From: JBFWWP01 sp050246115
GTDB taxonomy: Bacteria > Planctomycetota > UBA8108 > UBA1146 > JAJFFE01
Assembly: GCA_050246115.1 (NCBI GenBank)
Contig: JBFWWP010000009.1
Span: 62,001 to 126,000 of the forward strand
DNA length: 64,000 nt
Reading direction: 5' to 3'
Within the stretch, counting starts at the first letter, position 1. Every line of letters starts with the position of its first letter. Shown here piece by piece: positions 34,261 to 43,032 of this stretch. The position numbers were made by a program, and so were the translations under genes. The notes under the pieces are model-generated. The model saw nothing but the letters and a program-made list of their open reading frames with translations. It made no database searches and was not told where the DNA came from.

Positions 34261-34671
34261 CCAGTCCCCAAATCGTGCGCAATCCCGAGTAGGTCGAACG
34301 GGCGCCTCGCATCGCGAGCGGAAGAACGAGCGCCCCCGAGTGAATGGATGCGGCTTGGCGACGCCCACGAGAAGGGCTCGAGAAAGCCCCTGGGAGACAA
34401 GAACGCCCCAAGCACGTACGCCACGCGCTGGCTTTGGGCGCCCCGAAAGAAGCCCCGCACGAGCCCGCCCGCGTCGGGCCTGAGTTTGGGACGCGACTCA
34501 CCGAAAAGCAACGCGGCGGCCCGTGCGCGCCCCGGTCGGACCCGAGTTCGCCGCCCGGCCTGCGCCCCACGGCTGGAAGCCTAGATCGTCCGCAAGTACG
34601 ATCCAAGCCGATCACAGTTGGCCAACGGCTTGCCAAGGGCCGTCGCCCCTCGCCGCTCCGGAAGGGACTCC
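34261..34671. other. Divergent intergenic region, nothing recognised
   Basis: About 410 bp between the helical protein and the enoyl-CoA hydratase gene. Both promoters should lie here, but no consensus hexamers, repeats or RNA motifs were seen. Open frames crossing it are arginine-rich and look non-coding. Confidence 0.4.
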
Positions 34672-35442
34672 ATGACCGCGACTCCTGTCCGCTGCGCGCA
34701 CACGCACGGAGGCAGCGTCTGGCACGTGCACCTCGACGCGCCTCCGGGGAACGTCATCGACAGCGTCATGACCCGCGCGCTGGATGACATCTTCGTTCGC
34801 GCCGCGAAGGCCGACAACCTCCGCGCTGTCATCCTCGAGGGCGAAGGAGACCACTTCTCGTTCGGGGCCAGCGTTCAGGATCACCTGCCGACACGAGTAC
34901 ACTCGTTCTTGCCGGCATTTCACGACCTCTTCCGGCGCATGTTCGCCGCCCACGTTCCGGTCCTCGCGGTCGTGCGCGGCTACTGCCTTGGGGGCGGTTT
35001 GGAACTGGCAACCTTCTGCCATCGCATCTTCGCGTCGCCAACGGCCCAGCTGGGTCAGCCGGAGATCCGGCTGGGCGTGTTCGCGCCCGTGGCGTCGGTG
35101 CTGCTCCCCGAACGCATCGGGCGCTCCGCGGCGGAAGAACTCTGTCTCAGTGGACGTATCGTCGACGCACGCGAAGCCCTGGCCCTGGGCTTGATGGACG
35201 GGTTGGCAGACGATCCCCTCCAGGCCGCACACGACTACATTGCCCGGCACTGGCAGCCGCACTCGATCAGCAGCCTGCGACACGCCGTGCGAGCGATTCG
35301 GGCCGACCTCGCGGACCACTTCGAGCGCGCCATCGCGACAGCGGAAACCCACTACCGCGAAGAACTCATGACGACCCACGACGCGGTGGAGGGCGTCGCG
35401 GCGTTCCTCGAGAAGCGCCCGCCCGATTGGAGGAATCGATGA
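34672..35442 (+). CDS. Enoyl-CoA hydratase/isomerase (crotonase) family
   Basis: A 256-residue crotonase-fold protein. Oxyanion-hole segments are FSFGASVQDHL (near residue 62) and RGYCLGGGLELA (near 105). The FSFGASV-x-(D/E)-H wording is most familiar from cyclohexa-1,5-diene-1-carbonyl-CoA hydratases of benzoyl-CoA degradation. No other genes of that pathway are here, and a classical glutamate pair is not obvious, so only the family is called. ATG at 34672 follows GGAAGGG at six bases. The stop overlaps the gamma-glutamyltransferase start by four bases, so they are cotranscribed. Confidence 0.85.
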   Translation: MTATPVRCAHTHGGSVWHVHLDAPPGNVIDSVMTRALDDIFVRAAKADNLRAVILEGEGDHFSFGASVQDHLPTRVHSFLPAFHDLFRRMFAAHVPVLAVVRGYCLGGGLELATFCHRIFASPTAQLGQPEIRLGVFAPVASVLLPERIGRSAAEELCLSGRIVDAREALALGLMDGLADDPLQAAHDYIARHWQPHSISSLRHAVRAIRADLADHFERAIATAETHYREELMTTHDAVEGVAAFLEKRPPDWRNR

Positions 35443-37271
35443 CGTCAGGGCTCCCGCCCGTTCCATCCGGCTGCCAGTCCCGCGTCGCGCATGCGCTTCG
35501 CTCTCGAGCACTCTCGCGGCGAACTTGCCTTTCGTCGCGCTCGGCTCCGGTCGTGCTCGTCTTGTGCGTGTCTTCGTGGATGGGCTTGGCGATGAGTCGG
35601 GTTCCCGCCCGCGCCGCCGACCCGGCACCGATCGAGGCCCGACACGGGATGGTCGTCGCCGCCGAACCGCTCGCGGCCGCCGCCGGCGTGGCGATGCTCG
35701 AGCGGGGCGGAAACGCCATCGACGCCGCAGTGGCGACCGGTTTCGCGCTCGCCGTCACCTATCCCGTGGCCGGCAACCTCGGCGGGGGTGGCTTTCTCGT
35801 CGCCCACCTCAACTTGCCCGACGGGGCGGCCACGCGCGTCGCCCTCGACTTCCGCGAAACCGCACCGGCGGCGGCCCACTCCAAAATGTATGACGAGGCG
35901 GTGGACGCAGGGCGTGAACGTCCCGCGACCGTGGGCCACCTCGCCGTCGCGGTTCCGGGCTCCGTTCGAGGGCTCCTCGACGCGCTCGAACGCTGGGGAA
36001 CGCTCGACCGTGCCACGGTGCTGGCCCCGGCGGTCGAACTCGCCGAACAGGGGTTCGTGGTGCCGCGACGGACCGCCCAGTTCCTCGCTCAGGACAGCGT
36101 CTCGCGCGACATGCTGCGTTACGCCGAGACGGCACGGATCTTCTATCCCGAAGGCAAGCCGCTGAGCGAGGGGGCGCGGTTGCGTCAGCCCGAGCTCGCT
36201 CAGACACTCCGCGCCATCGTCGAGCACGGGCACGCCGGCTTCTACGATGGTCCGGTCGCGGCGGCCATCGTGGACGAACTGCAACGCGGTGGCGGCATCG
36301 TCACGCGCGAGGACCTGCGCGCCTACCGGTCGATCGAGCGTAGCCCGCTGCGATTCACGGTTCGGGGCCACAGCGTCATCACCATGCCACTGCCTTCATC
36401 CGGCGGCACGTGTCTGCGGCAGATGCTCGGCATCCTCGAGCGCTACCCCTTGTCCGACCTCGGGCACAACTCCTCGGCCTCGCTCCACCTGATCGCCGAG
36501 GCGATGCGGCGCTCGTTCGCCGATCGCAACACCGCGCTCGGTGACAGCGCCGATCCTGCCGTGCAGAAACGAATCTCCGAGCTCCTCTCTGCCGCCCACA
36601 TCGAACGTCTCGCGAGCAGCATCGATCCGCAGTCCGCGACGCCGTCAGCGAAGCTGCTCGAGTCGATGGCGCACGACGACCGCGAGAGCGAGCAGACGAC
36701 CCACTACTCCGTGGTCGATCGGCACCGCAACGCGGTCGCGGTCACGACGACGTTGAACGGCGCCTTCGGTAGCAAGGTCGTCGTCACGGGGGCTGGGTTC
36801 TTACTCAACAACGAGATGGACGACTTCACGGCCCACCCAGGCCGCCCGAATCTCTACGGGTTGGTGCAGGGTCAGGCGAATGCCGTCGCCCCTGGCCGCC
36901 GCCCCCTCTCGTCCATGACTCCGACCATCGTCCTCGACCCTTCGGGCCATCTCCTCTACGTCCTCGGCTCGCCAGGAGGACCGACCATCATCAACAACGT
37001 GCTGCAGGTCCTACTCAACCTCATGGTGTACGGGTTGCAACCACAAGCGGCCGTGAACGCCCCCAAGATCCATCACCAGTGCATTCCCGATCGCATCGAT
37101 CACGAGCGCGAGTTCCCCGCTGACGTCCTCGACGGGCTGCGCCGGCGCGGCCATGCCCTACGGCTCCGCGACTCCATTGGCGACTTCCAGGCGATCTGCG
37201 TCGACTCCGAGCGTGGGCTACTGCTCGGTGCGTCGGACCCCCGTGGCGGCGGTGCCGCGCGCGGATACTGA
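35439..37271 (+). CDS. ggt: Gamma-glutamyltransferase (glutathione hydrolase) proenzyme
   Basis: A 610-residue N-terminal-nucleophile hydrolase that cleaves or transfers gamma-glutamyl groups from glutathione in the periplasm. Autoprocessing exposes T420 in QTTHYSVVD as nucleophile. Other GGT blocks are NLGGGGFLV, FLLNNEMDDF, the RPLSSMTPTIVLD lid-side segment and GSPGGPTIINNVLQ. An N-terminal basic and hydrophobic stretch ending around VPARAADPAP is a signal peptide. ATG at 35439 follows GGAGGAATCG and overlaps the upstream stop (ATGA). With the GCS2-like gene at 16293 it hints at thiol or gamma-glutamyl metabolism. Confidence 0.96.
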   Translation: MTSGLPPVPSGCQSRVAHALRSRALSRRTCLSSRSAPVVLVLCVSSWMGLAMSRVPARAADPAPIEARHGMVVAAEPLAAAAGVAMLERGGNAIDAAVATGFALAVTYPVAGNLGGGGFLVAHLNLPDGAATRVALDFRETAPAAAHSKMYDEAVDAGRERPATVGHLAVAVPGSVRGLLDALERWGTLDRATVLAPAVELAEQGFVVPRRTAQFLAQDSVSRDMLRYAETARIFYPEGKPLSEGARLRQPELAQTLRAIVEHGHAGFYDGPVAAAIVDELQRGGGIVTREDLRAYRSIERSPLRFTVRGHSVITMPLPSSGGTCLRQMLGILERYPLSDLGHNSSASLHLIAEAMRRSFADRNTALGDSADPAVQKRISELLSAAHIERLASSIDPQSATPSAKLLESMAHDDRESEQTTHYSVVDRHRNAVAVTTTLNGAFGSKVVVTGAGFLLNNEMDDFTAHPGRPNLYGLVQGQANAVAPGRRPLSSMTPTIVLDPSGHLLYVLGSPGGPTIINNVLQVLLNLMVYGLQPQAAVNAPKIHHQCIPDRIDHEREFPADVLDGLRRRGHALRLRDSIGDFQAICVDSERGLLLGASDPRGGGAARGY

Positions 37272-37326
37272 ACGCAGCGTCGGGGGATCGGAACGCCATT
37301 TCCGTTCCGTTGCAGCGCTTTGTTCG

Positions 37327-37616
37327 TCAGGATTCCGCGCTGGGCTCGTACTCGTACTCAGCATCGCGGTACTCGTACTCGTACTCGATTCGATCCTCCG
37401 ATACCGCGCTGGTTCGTTGGATCAGTCGAGTCAACATCGATACGATTCGTTTCGAGTGAGATTTGCCAAGGTGGTTCGCATCATCAATGAGCGCATCGCA
37501 GACATCGCAGGCATCGCAGACATCGCAGGCATCGCAGACATCGCAGCACTTCGCAGCACTTCGCAGCACTTCGAGTACGAGTACGAGTACGAGTACGAGT
37601 ACGAGTACCATTGCAC
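37327..37616 (-). pseudogene. Relic of a four-helix-bundle (S23/bAvd-like) protein gene within repeats
   Basis: On the minus strand an open frame of about 95 codons has no normal N-terminus. It starts with hexamer-encoded VLVLVLVL, passes through 9-bp-repeat-encoded DVCDACDVCDACDVCDAL, then reads DDANHLGKSHSKRIVSMLTR and ends DRIEYEYEYRDAEYEYE. RIVSMLTRLI resembles the last helix of four-helix-bundle proteins of the 23S-rRNA-intervening-sequence/bAvd type, and EYEYEY tails on such genes are familiar in some planctomycete-like genomes. The first three helices are absent, so this is probably a degraded remnant. Confidence 0.45.
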
Positions 37617-37632
37617 TAAGTACGAGTACGAC
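37345..37632. repeat. Inverted hexanucleotide arrays (GTACTC)n ... (GAGTAC)n with 9- and 10-bp tandems
   Basis: Left side: GTACTC twice at 37348-37359 and three times at 37369-37386. Right side: GAGTAC six times at 37573-37608, plus a partial copy at 37619-37632. Between them five 9-bp units (GACATCGCA/GGCATCGCA, 37501-37545) run into three 10-bp units (GCACTTCGCA type, 37546-37575). The two hexamer arrays are inverted relative to each other, so the RNA or DNA could fold into a long hairpin. It fills the convergent gap between ggt and the ABC permease. Confidence 0.92.
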
Positions 37633-37689
37633 TATCCTGACGAACGGGCAGCGATCAGCGGGAGGAAATGGCGCGATCCGCCGCGAAGC

Positions 37690-38643
37690 CTACCGCTCGG
37701 TGCGGAAGCGGTCGAGGAAGGCGGCGAAGATCAGGACCACGCCGATCACGATCTTCTGGCTGTAGTGCTGCACGTCCATCAAGGTGAGGAAGTTGTTGAG
37801 CTCGCCGATGACGAGGGCGCCGGCCAAGGTCCCCCAGATCGAACCGCGGCCACCTTGAAGACTGGTGCCCCCGACGACTACGGCGGCGATCGCATCGAGT
37901 TCGTAGAACTCGCCACTGCGCGGGTCCCCGACATTGAGTCGCGCGGCCATCAACACCCCTGCGATACCGGCGAGGAAGCCGCTCAGCGCGTAGACTTGGG
38001 TGAGTGTGCGCGAGACGCGTATGCCGCTGAGACGCGCCGCCTCCGGGTTGCCGCCGACGGCATAGACGTGACGCCCGAAAACGGTGCGCGCGAGGACCAA
38101 CCAGGCCGCAACGACGACGATCGCCATGACCGCCACTGGCGCCGCGCTGCGCCCGAGATCCCCGAACAGGCTCGGTAGGCCGCTGATCGTACGGCTGTCG
38201 GTCCATTGCAGAACTGCCCCGCGAGCCATGGTCAGCATCGCCAACGTAGCGACGAAGGGCGGGATGCGGACGCGCGTGGTGACGAGACCGCTGATGCACC
38301 CCGCGAAAGCGGCGGCACCGGATCCCGCAACGACCGCCAGGGCCACGGCCAGGGTCGACGACGTGTGAGCGTCGGCGAGGCGCACCAACGTCCAAGCACA
38401 CACGACCGATGACAGAGCCACCAGCGAACCCACCGAAAGATCGATGCCGCCGGTCAGAATGACGAAGGTCATACCGACGGCGAGCACGGTGATGGCGGAG
38501 TTCTGCTCGAGCACGTTGCGCTGGTTCTCGAGCGAAAGGAAGTGCGGCGACAAGAGCGAGAAGACGACCAACTCGGTCGCCAACGCAAAAAAGATCCCGT
38601 GCCGAGCGATCGACCCCACGGCGCGTTGCCAGCCTCGCGTCAT
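37690..38643 (-). CDS. Ribose-type ABC transporter permease (RbsC family)
   Basis: A 317-residue inner-membrane permease with about eight to ten helices. The family signature FVILTGGIDLSVGSLVALSS is intact, as is the later VYAVGGNPEAARLSGI cytosolic loop that contacts the ATPase and the AVVVGGTSLQGGRGSIWGT segment. Its start overlaps the ATPase stop by four bases. With the ATPase and binding protein it forms a complete sugar importer; the gene order binding protein, ATPase, permease is usual for this class. Substrate unknown; ribose, xylose or autoinducer-2 are typical for relatives. Confidence 0.95.
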   Translation of the reverse strand: MTRGWQRAVGSIARHGIFFALATELVVFSLLSPHFLSLENQRNVLEQNSAITVLAVGMTFVILTGGIDLSVGSLVALSSVVCAWTLVRLADAHTSSTLAVALAVVAGSGAAAFAGCISGLVTTRVRIPPFVATLAMLTMARGAVLQWTDSRTISGLPSLFGDLGRSAAPVAVMAIVVVAAWLVLARTVFGRHVYAVGGNPEAARLSGIRVSRTLTQVYALSGFLAGIAGVLMAARLNVGDPRSGEFYELDAIAAVVVGGTSLQGGRGSIWGTLAGALVIGELNNFLTLMDVQHYSQKIVIGVVLIFAAFLDRFRTER

Positions 38644-40148
38644 GCCGCGTCCTCCGTCGTTGCCAGCTGCATGATGCGCTCTTGCGTCGCGTCGGCACGA
38701 TCCAACTCGCCGGTGGTCACGCCCTCGCGCATCACGACGATCCGGTCGCTGATGGTGAGCAGCTCGGGGAGATCGGACGAGATGAAGAGAACCGCAACAC
38801 CGGTCGCCGCGAGCGCACGCACGAGTCGATAGATCTCGGCGCGCGCCCCTACATCGATCCCGCGCGTCGGTTCATCGAGGATGACGACGGACAGTGGGTG
38901 CAGCAACAGCCGCGCGAGGAGCGCCTTCTGTTGGTTGCCCCCACTGAGTTCGGCAATCCGCTTGTCGAGCGTCGCACTCCGTACGTCGAAGCGCGCACAC
39001 GCCGCGCGCGCCGCATCGCGCCGTCGCCCCTCATCGATCACACCCGCGCGCGCATAGTCACCGAGCGTGCCGATCGTCACGTTCTCCGAAACCGCGAGAT
39101 CCGGGAAGATCCCGCGCCCCTTCCGATCCTCCGTGAGGTAGCCCACGCCCGCACGCAGCGCCTCGGCGGGTTGCCGAAAACGAACGGGTCGCCCCTCGAG
39201 GCGCACTTCACCAGCCGCCGCCGGAAGTGCGCCGCCGAGGCACAGGCCGACTGCAGTGCGGCCCGCCCCGACGAGCCCGGCCAAACCAACGATCCGGCCA
39301 GCTGGCAGCTCGAACGATACCCGGCGAAAGTGGGGCGGCGAACTCAGCTCGGACACCACGCATCGCGGCGTGGCCGACGGCGCTCCACTGGGCTCGAGGT
39401 CGCGGTCGGCGTCGGGGTCGACGGCCCGCCCCACCATCCATTGGATCCACTGCTCCCTCGTGGTGGCCTGCACGCGGGCCGTCGCCACCCACTTGCCGTC
39501 GCGGAGCACGGTCACTCGGTCGCATAGATCCTCGATCTCCTCGAGTCGGTGCGAAATGTAGACGATGCCCAGGCCTTCGGCACGGAGCTGACGCAGCGCA
39601 GCGAACATGCGTTCGATCTCGGCCGGCGTGAGCGTGGCCGAGGGCTCGTCGAGGATCAGTAGCCGCGAGCCGCTGGCCAAGGCGCGGGCGATCTCGACGA
39701 GCTGGCAGGTGCCCACACTGAGACCGCCGACGCGCTCCCGCGGATCGACCCCAACTCCCAGGCGTTCGAGGATGGCGCGAGTCTCGTCGATCATTCGGCG
39801 CCGCCCGAGCCAGCCCCAACGCGCGGCCTCGCGTCCGAGGAACACGTTGTCGGCCACCGACAGCTCCGGGACCAGCGTGAACTCCTGATAGATGATGCCG
39901 ACGCCCGCCGCGCGCACCGCGAGCGGGTCGCCCACCGGCAGCGGCTCCCCTCCCAGGCGAAGCTCGCCGGAATCGGGCGCGAACGCCCCTCCGAGGATCT
40001 TCACGAGGGTGCTCTTCCCGGCTCCGTTCTCGCCAATCAGGGCGTGGATCTCACCCGCCGCGACCTCGAAGTCGACCCCCGCCAGAGCCTGAACCCCAGG
40101 AAAGGCCTTGCTCACTCGAGTGACGCAGAGCTGGAGCGGCGCGCTCAC
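38640..40148 (-). CDS. Sugar ABC transporter ATPase with two nucleotide-binding domains
   Basis: A 502-residue RbsA/MglA-type protein. Domain 1 has Walker A GENGAGKST, signature-like LSVGTCQLVEIARAL and Walker B LLILDEPSATL. Domain 2 has the usual degenerate P-loop GLVGAGRTAVG (arginine for lysine), LSGGNQQKALLARLL and VVILDEPTRGIDVG. One functional and one altered ATP site is normal in this family. Overlaps by four bases with both neighbours (ATGA at each junction), so the three genes are tightly coupled. Confidence 0.96.
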   Translation of the reverse strand: MSAPLQLCVTRVSKAFPGVQALAGVDFEVAAGEIHALIGENGAGKSTLVKILGGAFAPDSGELRLGGEPLPVGDPLAVRAAGVGIIYQEFTLVPELSVADNVFLGREAARWGWLGRRRMIDETRAILERLGVGVDPRERVGGLSVGTCQLVEIARALASGSRLLILDEPSATLTPAEIERMFAALRQLRAEGLGIVYISHRLEEIEDLCDRVTVLRDGKWVATARVQATTREQWIQWMVGRAVDPDADRDLEPSGAPSATPRCVVSELSSPPHFRRVSFELPAGRIVGLAGLVGAGRTAVGLCLGGALPAAAGEVRLEGRPVRFRQPAEALRAGVGYLTEDRKGRGIFPDLAVSENVTIGTLGDYARAGVIDEGRRRDAARAACARFDVRSATLDKRIAELSGGNQQKALLARLLLHPLSVVILDEPTRGIDVGARAEIYRLVRALAATGVAVLFISSDLPELLTISDRIVVMREGVTTGELDRADATQERIMQLATTEDAA

Positions 40149-41065
40149 CGCGGCGCGGCGGAGTCGCGATCGATGACGCCGACTTCCATGGGAACGCGAC
40201 CCGGGACCGACTTTTGGGCCAAGTAGTTGGCAACCTCCTCGATCACGCGGCGCCCGATGCGGTCCGGGTATTGGACGACGTCGGCCTTGAGCGCGGTGCC
40301 GCGCGCGATGGCGGCGCGCGCCTCGGGGGTACCATCGTAGCCAATGATCACCACGTCGCGCGCGCCCACGGCTTGGAGCGCGCCCAGGGCGCTGTCGTCG
40401 TTGATCGCAAAGATCCCGCGCAGATTGGGGTGGGCCTGCAGCTTGGTCTCGGTGACGGCGAAGGCGCGGTCCCGCTTCCCCCCGGCGCTGGGGCGATCGA
40501 TCACCGTCATACCGGTCGACTTGGCCACTTCGTCCAGGAACCCCCGCACGCGATCCTGTACCGAAGTCACCTCCGGGTGATCGATGACCATCACTTCCCC
40601 CACCCCCCCGAGCAGTTCGGCGAGAGTGCGGCCGGCGAGTTGCCCGCCCTGGTAGTTGTCGGACGCGACGTGACAGACCACGTCGCCTCCCTGGGCGGCG
40701 ATGTCCGCCGTGAACACCGGGATTTTCGCGGCGTTGAGCTTGCGAATGACCTGCTCGATGCCTGCGGAGTCGCAGGGCGAGACGATCACAGCGTCCACTC
40801 TCTGGACGGCAAACGTGTCGAGCTGGGACGCTTGACGGGCCGGATCGAACTCCGCCGACGTGATGCGAACTTCGAGTCCCTTGTCAGCGGCCGCGGCCCG
40901 GAGCCCCTGCTCGAGGTCCTTGTAGAAGTCGTGCTGCAAGGTCAGAAGGCTGACGCCGATCACCGGCCCGGTCGCAGACTTCGACGCTTCACAGCCCGCC
41001 AGGCTGAACGCGGCCAGAGCCAGGAGGGTCAGGCGCAAGTGGCCTCGGGTGCCGCGGTACTCCAT
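40145..41065 (-). CDS. Sugar ABC transporter substrate-binding lipoprotein
   Basis: A 306-residue periplasmic-binding protein of the RbsB (cluster B) type. It begins with a lipoprotein signal (LLALAAFSLAGC, lipobox LAGC), unlike free periplasmic RbsB. It continues with IGVSLLTLQHDFYKDLEQGL, the hinge-side VDAVIVSPCDSAGIEQVI, SDNYQGGQLAGRTLAE and IFAINDDSALGALQAV, all expected blocks. Its product captures a sugar and delivers it to the permease at 37690. ATG at 41065 follows GGGAAGG; an upstream frame has no signal peptide. First gene of the operon. Confidence 0.95.
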   Translation of the reverse strand: MEYRGTRGHLRLTLLALAAFSLAGCEASKSATGPVIGVSLLTLQHDFYKDLEQGLRAAAADKGLEVRITSAEFDPARQASQLDTFAVQRVDAVIVSPCDSAGIEQVIRKLNAAKIPVFTADIAAQGGDVVCHVASDNYQGGQLAGRTLAELLGGVGEVMVIDHPEVTSVQDRVRGFLDEVAKSTGMTVIDRPSAGGKRDRAFAVTETKLQAHPNLRGIFAINDDSALGALQAVGARDVVIIGYDGTPEARAAIARGTALKADVVQYPDRIGRRVIEEVANYLAQKSVPGRVPMEVGVIDRDSAAPR

Positions 41066-41681
41066 TGAAACGGACCTTCCCGATGAGTGACTCGGGCACG
41101 GAGGCTGGGGCCCCGGCCGTGGGTAGTTCGGTCGCCCCAAGCTTCTACGCCGAAGGTTCGCGGGGAATCAAGGGGAAGGGCGGCGCCCGCGGCACAGTTC
41201 CACGAACCTCCCGGCGCGGCTCCGAAAAGACCGCCGATCGGCTTTTCGAGACTGCGATTCCACCTATAATCTCCGGCTTCGTTCGGGGGCGCTCTCCGGT
41301 TCCGTGCGGTGGTCGCTCAAGTAGCGCCGCCCGCGCACCGAGGTTCCAAGCTGTGCAGGTCTCATGGCGTTGCGCGCCGCGGGCTTGCGGGCTGCGCGTG
41401 GAGCGGCATGTCAGCCACGGCCGCCGCCCCCCCGGGGAGCGGCGGATCGCGGCGACGACGAGGCCGGCGACGAACCCAGGACGGGCGTTCACGCAGAGAA
41501 AAGTTCTCGAAGAGAAAAGCGCCGACGACGAACGGACATCTCTTACCGAGCGTCGAGAAACCAGATAAACGTTCTTGCACCGACCGAGGGCACGAGCGAA
41601 CGCGGCCCGACACCCGTGTCGCGACTCGAGCGCGCGCCTCCGTCTCGCACCGCGAGATCCAAGCGAAGGAAGCGCCGATCC
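41066..41681. other. Divergent control region of ABC operon and nqr operon
   Basis: About 615 bp, the longest non-coding gap with a visible promoter element (TATAAT at 41265). The transcript to nqrA would have a leader of about 400 nt. The frame open across 41364-41681 is arginine-rich, with no family similarity. No riboswitch was recognised. Confidence 0.5.
41265..41270 (+). promoter_or_regulatory. Perfect TATAAT -10 box, candidate nqr promoter
   Basis: TATAAT stands in a short AT-rich island (CTATAATCTCC) preceded by CTTTTC around 41242-41247 as a weak -35 at about 17 bp. It faces nqrA, the only downstream gene, 412 bp away. The hexamer alone could be chance, but it is rare in such GC-rich DNA. 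Confidence 0.45.
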
Positions 41682-43031
41682 ATGCCGATCACAAGAGTTC
41701 GAAAGGGCCTCGACGTTCCCCTCGCAGGAGGGTCCACGTCGACGGAAATCGTGCCGGGTCCTGCGATGCGCCACGTCGCATTGCTGCCCGCAGACTCGGT
41801 GGGATTGAAGATCCGCCTACTCGTCCGCGAAGGCGACAAGGTCAAGCGCGGAACCCCGCTGTACCAAGATCGCCGCGAGGAACAGGTGGTGTACTCTGCG
41901 CCGGCTGCGGGCGAGGTCGCCAAGATCCACCGCGGTGACAAGCGCAAGGTTCTGTCGGTCGTGATTCGAGTCGACGACAGCGAGCAGCAGGAGTCGTTTC
42001 CTCCACTCACGCCGGCCACGGCCACGCGGGAGCAAGTCCGCGACTGGCTGGCCAAGACGGGTTTCTGGCCGTGCCTCCGGCAGCGCCCATTCGACAAGGT
42101 CGCACTGTTCGCGGACACACCGCACTCCTTGTTCATCACCGCCGCCGACACCAACCCCCTCGCTCCGTCGCCGAAGGCCATCCTCGCGGGCCACGAGGAA
42201 GCGTTCCGCCAAGGCGCCATTGCTCTTGCCAAGCTCAGCGGCGGGAAGACGTTCATCACTTCCGCGCGCGGGGAGCAGTCCCCGGCATTCCAAGTACCCG
42301 GAACCGAACACCATGAGTTCGCAGGGCCCCACCCGGCGGGCAACGTGGGGATCCACATCAGCCTGCTGGATCCCGTCGGGGCGGCGAAGCGGGTGTGGCA
42401 CATCGGCTACCAGGACGTCTTGGCGATCGGCCAACTCCTCACTACGGGCAAGTACCCCGTGGAGCGCGTGCTCGCGTTGGTCGGGCCGGGCGTGAAAGCC
42501 CCGCGCTGGGTGCGTACGCGACGTGGTGCCGATCTCGCCGAGTTGCTGCATGACAACATAGCGGTCGCGAACCCACGGGTGGTTTCGGGTTCGGCGCTGT
42601 CCGGGACGATCTCCCCTCCCGGTACTGCCACCGGCTACGCCGGTCGCTACGACAATCAAATCACGGTGATCGAGGATGACAGCCCCCGCGAATTCCTCGG
42701 CTGGGCCGGTCCGGGCGCCAACAAGTTCTCGGTCACCAACACGTACATCGGCAAGTTCCTGCGCAAGGGTTTTCGCTTCAACACCGACACGAACGGCAGC
42801 CATCGGGCCATTGTTCCGATCGGCGTGTACGAATCGGTCATGCCACTCGACATCCAACCGACTTACCTGATCAAGGCGCTCGCCTCCAACGACATCGAGG
42901 CAGCCGAGAAACTCGGGGCACTCGAACTGGTGGAGGAAGATCTCGCTCTGTGTGAGTTCGTGTGCCCGTCGAAGACGGCGATCACCAAGATGCTGCGCGA
43001 GATGCTCACGCGCCTCGAGAAGGAGGGGTAA
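41682..43031 (+). CDS. nqrA: Na+-translocating NADH:quinone reductase subunit A
   Basis: NqrA is the peripheral, quinone-associated subunit of Na+-NQR, which couples NADH oxidation to sodium export. The 449-residue length matches the family. It opens MPITRVRKGLDVPLAGG with the biotinyl-lipoyl-like GLKIRLLVREGDKVKRGTPL block, then FDKVALFADTPHSLFITAAD, and closes with the conserved cysteine-containing EEDLALCEFVCPSK. ATG at 41682 is set by family alignment, with AAGGA eleven bases upstream. First of six genes in the order A-B-C-D-E-F; nqrB starts one base after the stop. Confidence 0.96.
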   Translation: MPITRVRKGLDVPLAGGSTSTEIVPGPAMRHVALLPADSVGLKIRLLVREGDKVKRGTPLYQDRREEQVVYSAPAAGEVAKIHRGDKRKVLSVVIRVDDSEQQESFPPLTPATATREQVRDWLAKTGFWPCLRQRPFDKVALFADTPHSLFITAADTNPLAPSPKAILAGHEEAFRQGAIALAKLSGGKTFITSARGEQSPAFQVPGTEHHEFAGPHPAGNVGIHISLLDPVGAAKRVWHIGYQDVLAIGQLLTTGKYPVERVLALVGPGVKAPRWVRTRRGADLAELLHDNIAVANPRVVSGSALSGTISPPGTATGYAGRYDNQITVIEDDSPREFLGWAGPGANKFSVTNTYIGKFLRKGFRFNTDTNGSHRAIVPIGVYESVMPLDIQPTYLIKALASNDIEAAEKLGALELVEEDLALCEFVCPSKTAITKMLREMLTRLEKEG

Positions 43032-43032
43032 C

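Noticed and set aside
34672..35442. Specific call as cyclohexadienecarbonyl-CoA hydratase (anaerobic benzoate degradation)
   Set aside because: Only the FSFGASV-x-D/E-H wording supports it; no benzoyl-CoA pathway genes are present and the genome looks aerobic.
37501..37575. CRISPR array at 37.5 kb
   Set aside because: Units are 9-10 bp with no spacers and no cas genes nearby; simple tandem slippage explains it.
41364..41681. 106-codon extension upstream of nqrA
   Set aside because: NqrA proteins begin at the MPITRVRKGLD block; the extension is low-complexity and basic.
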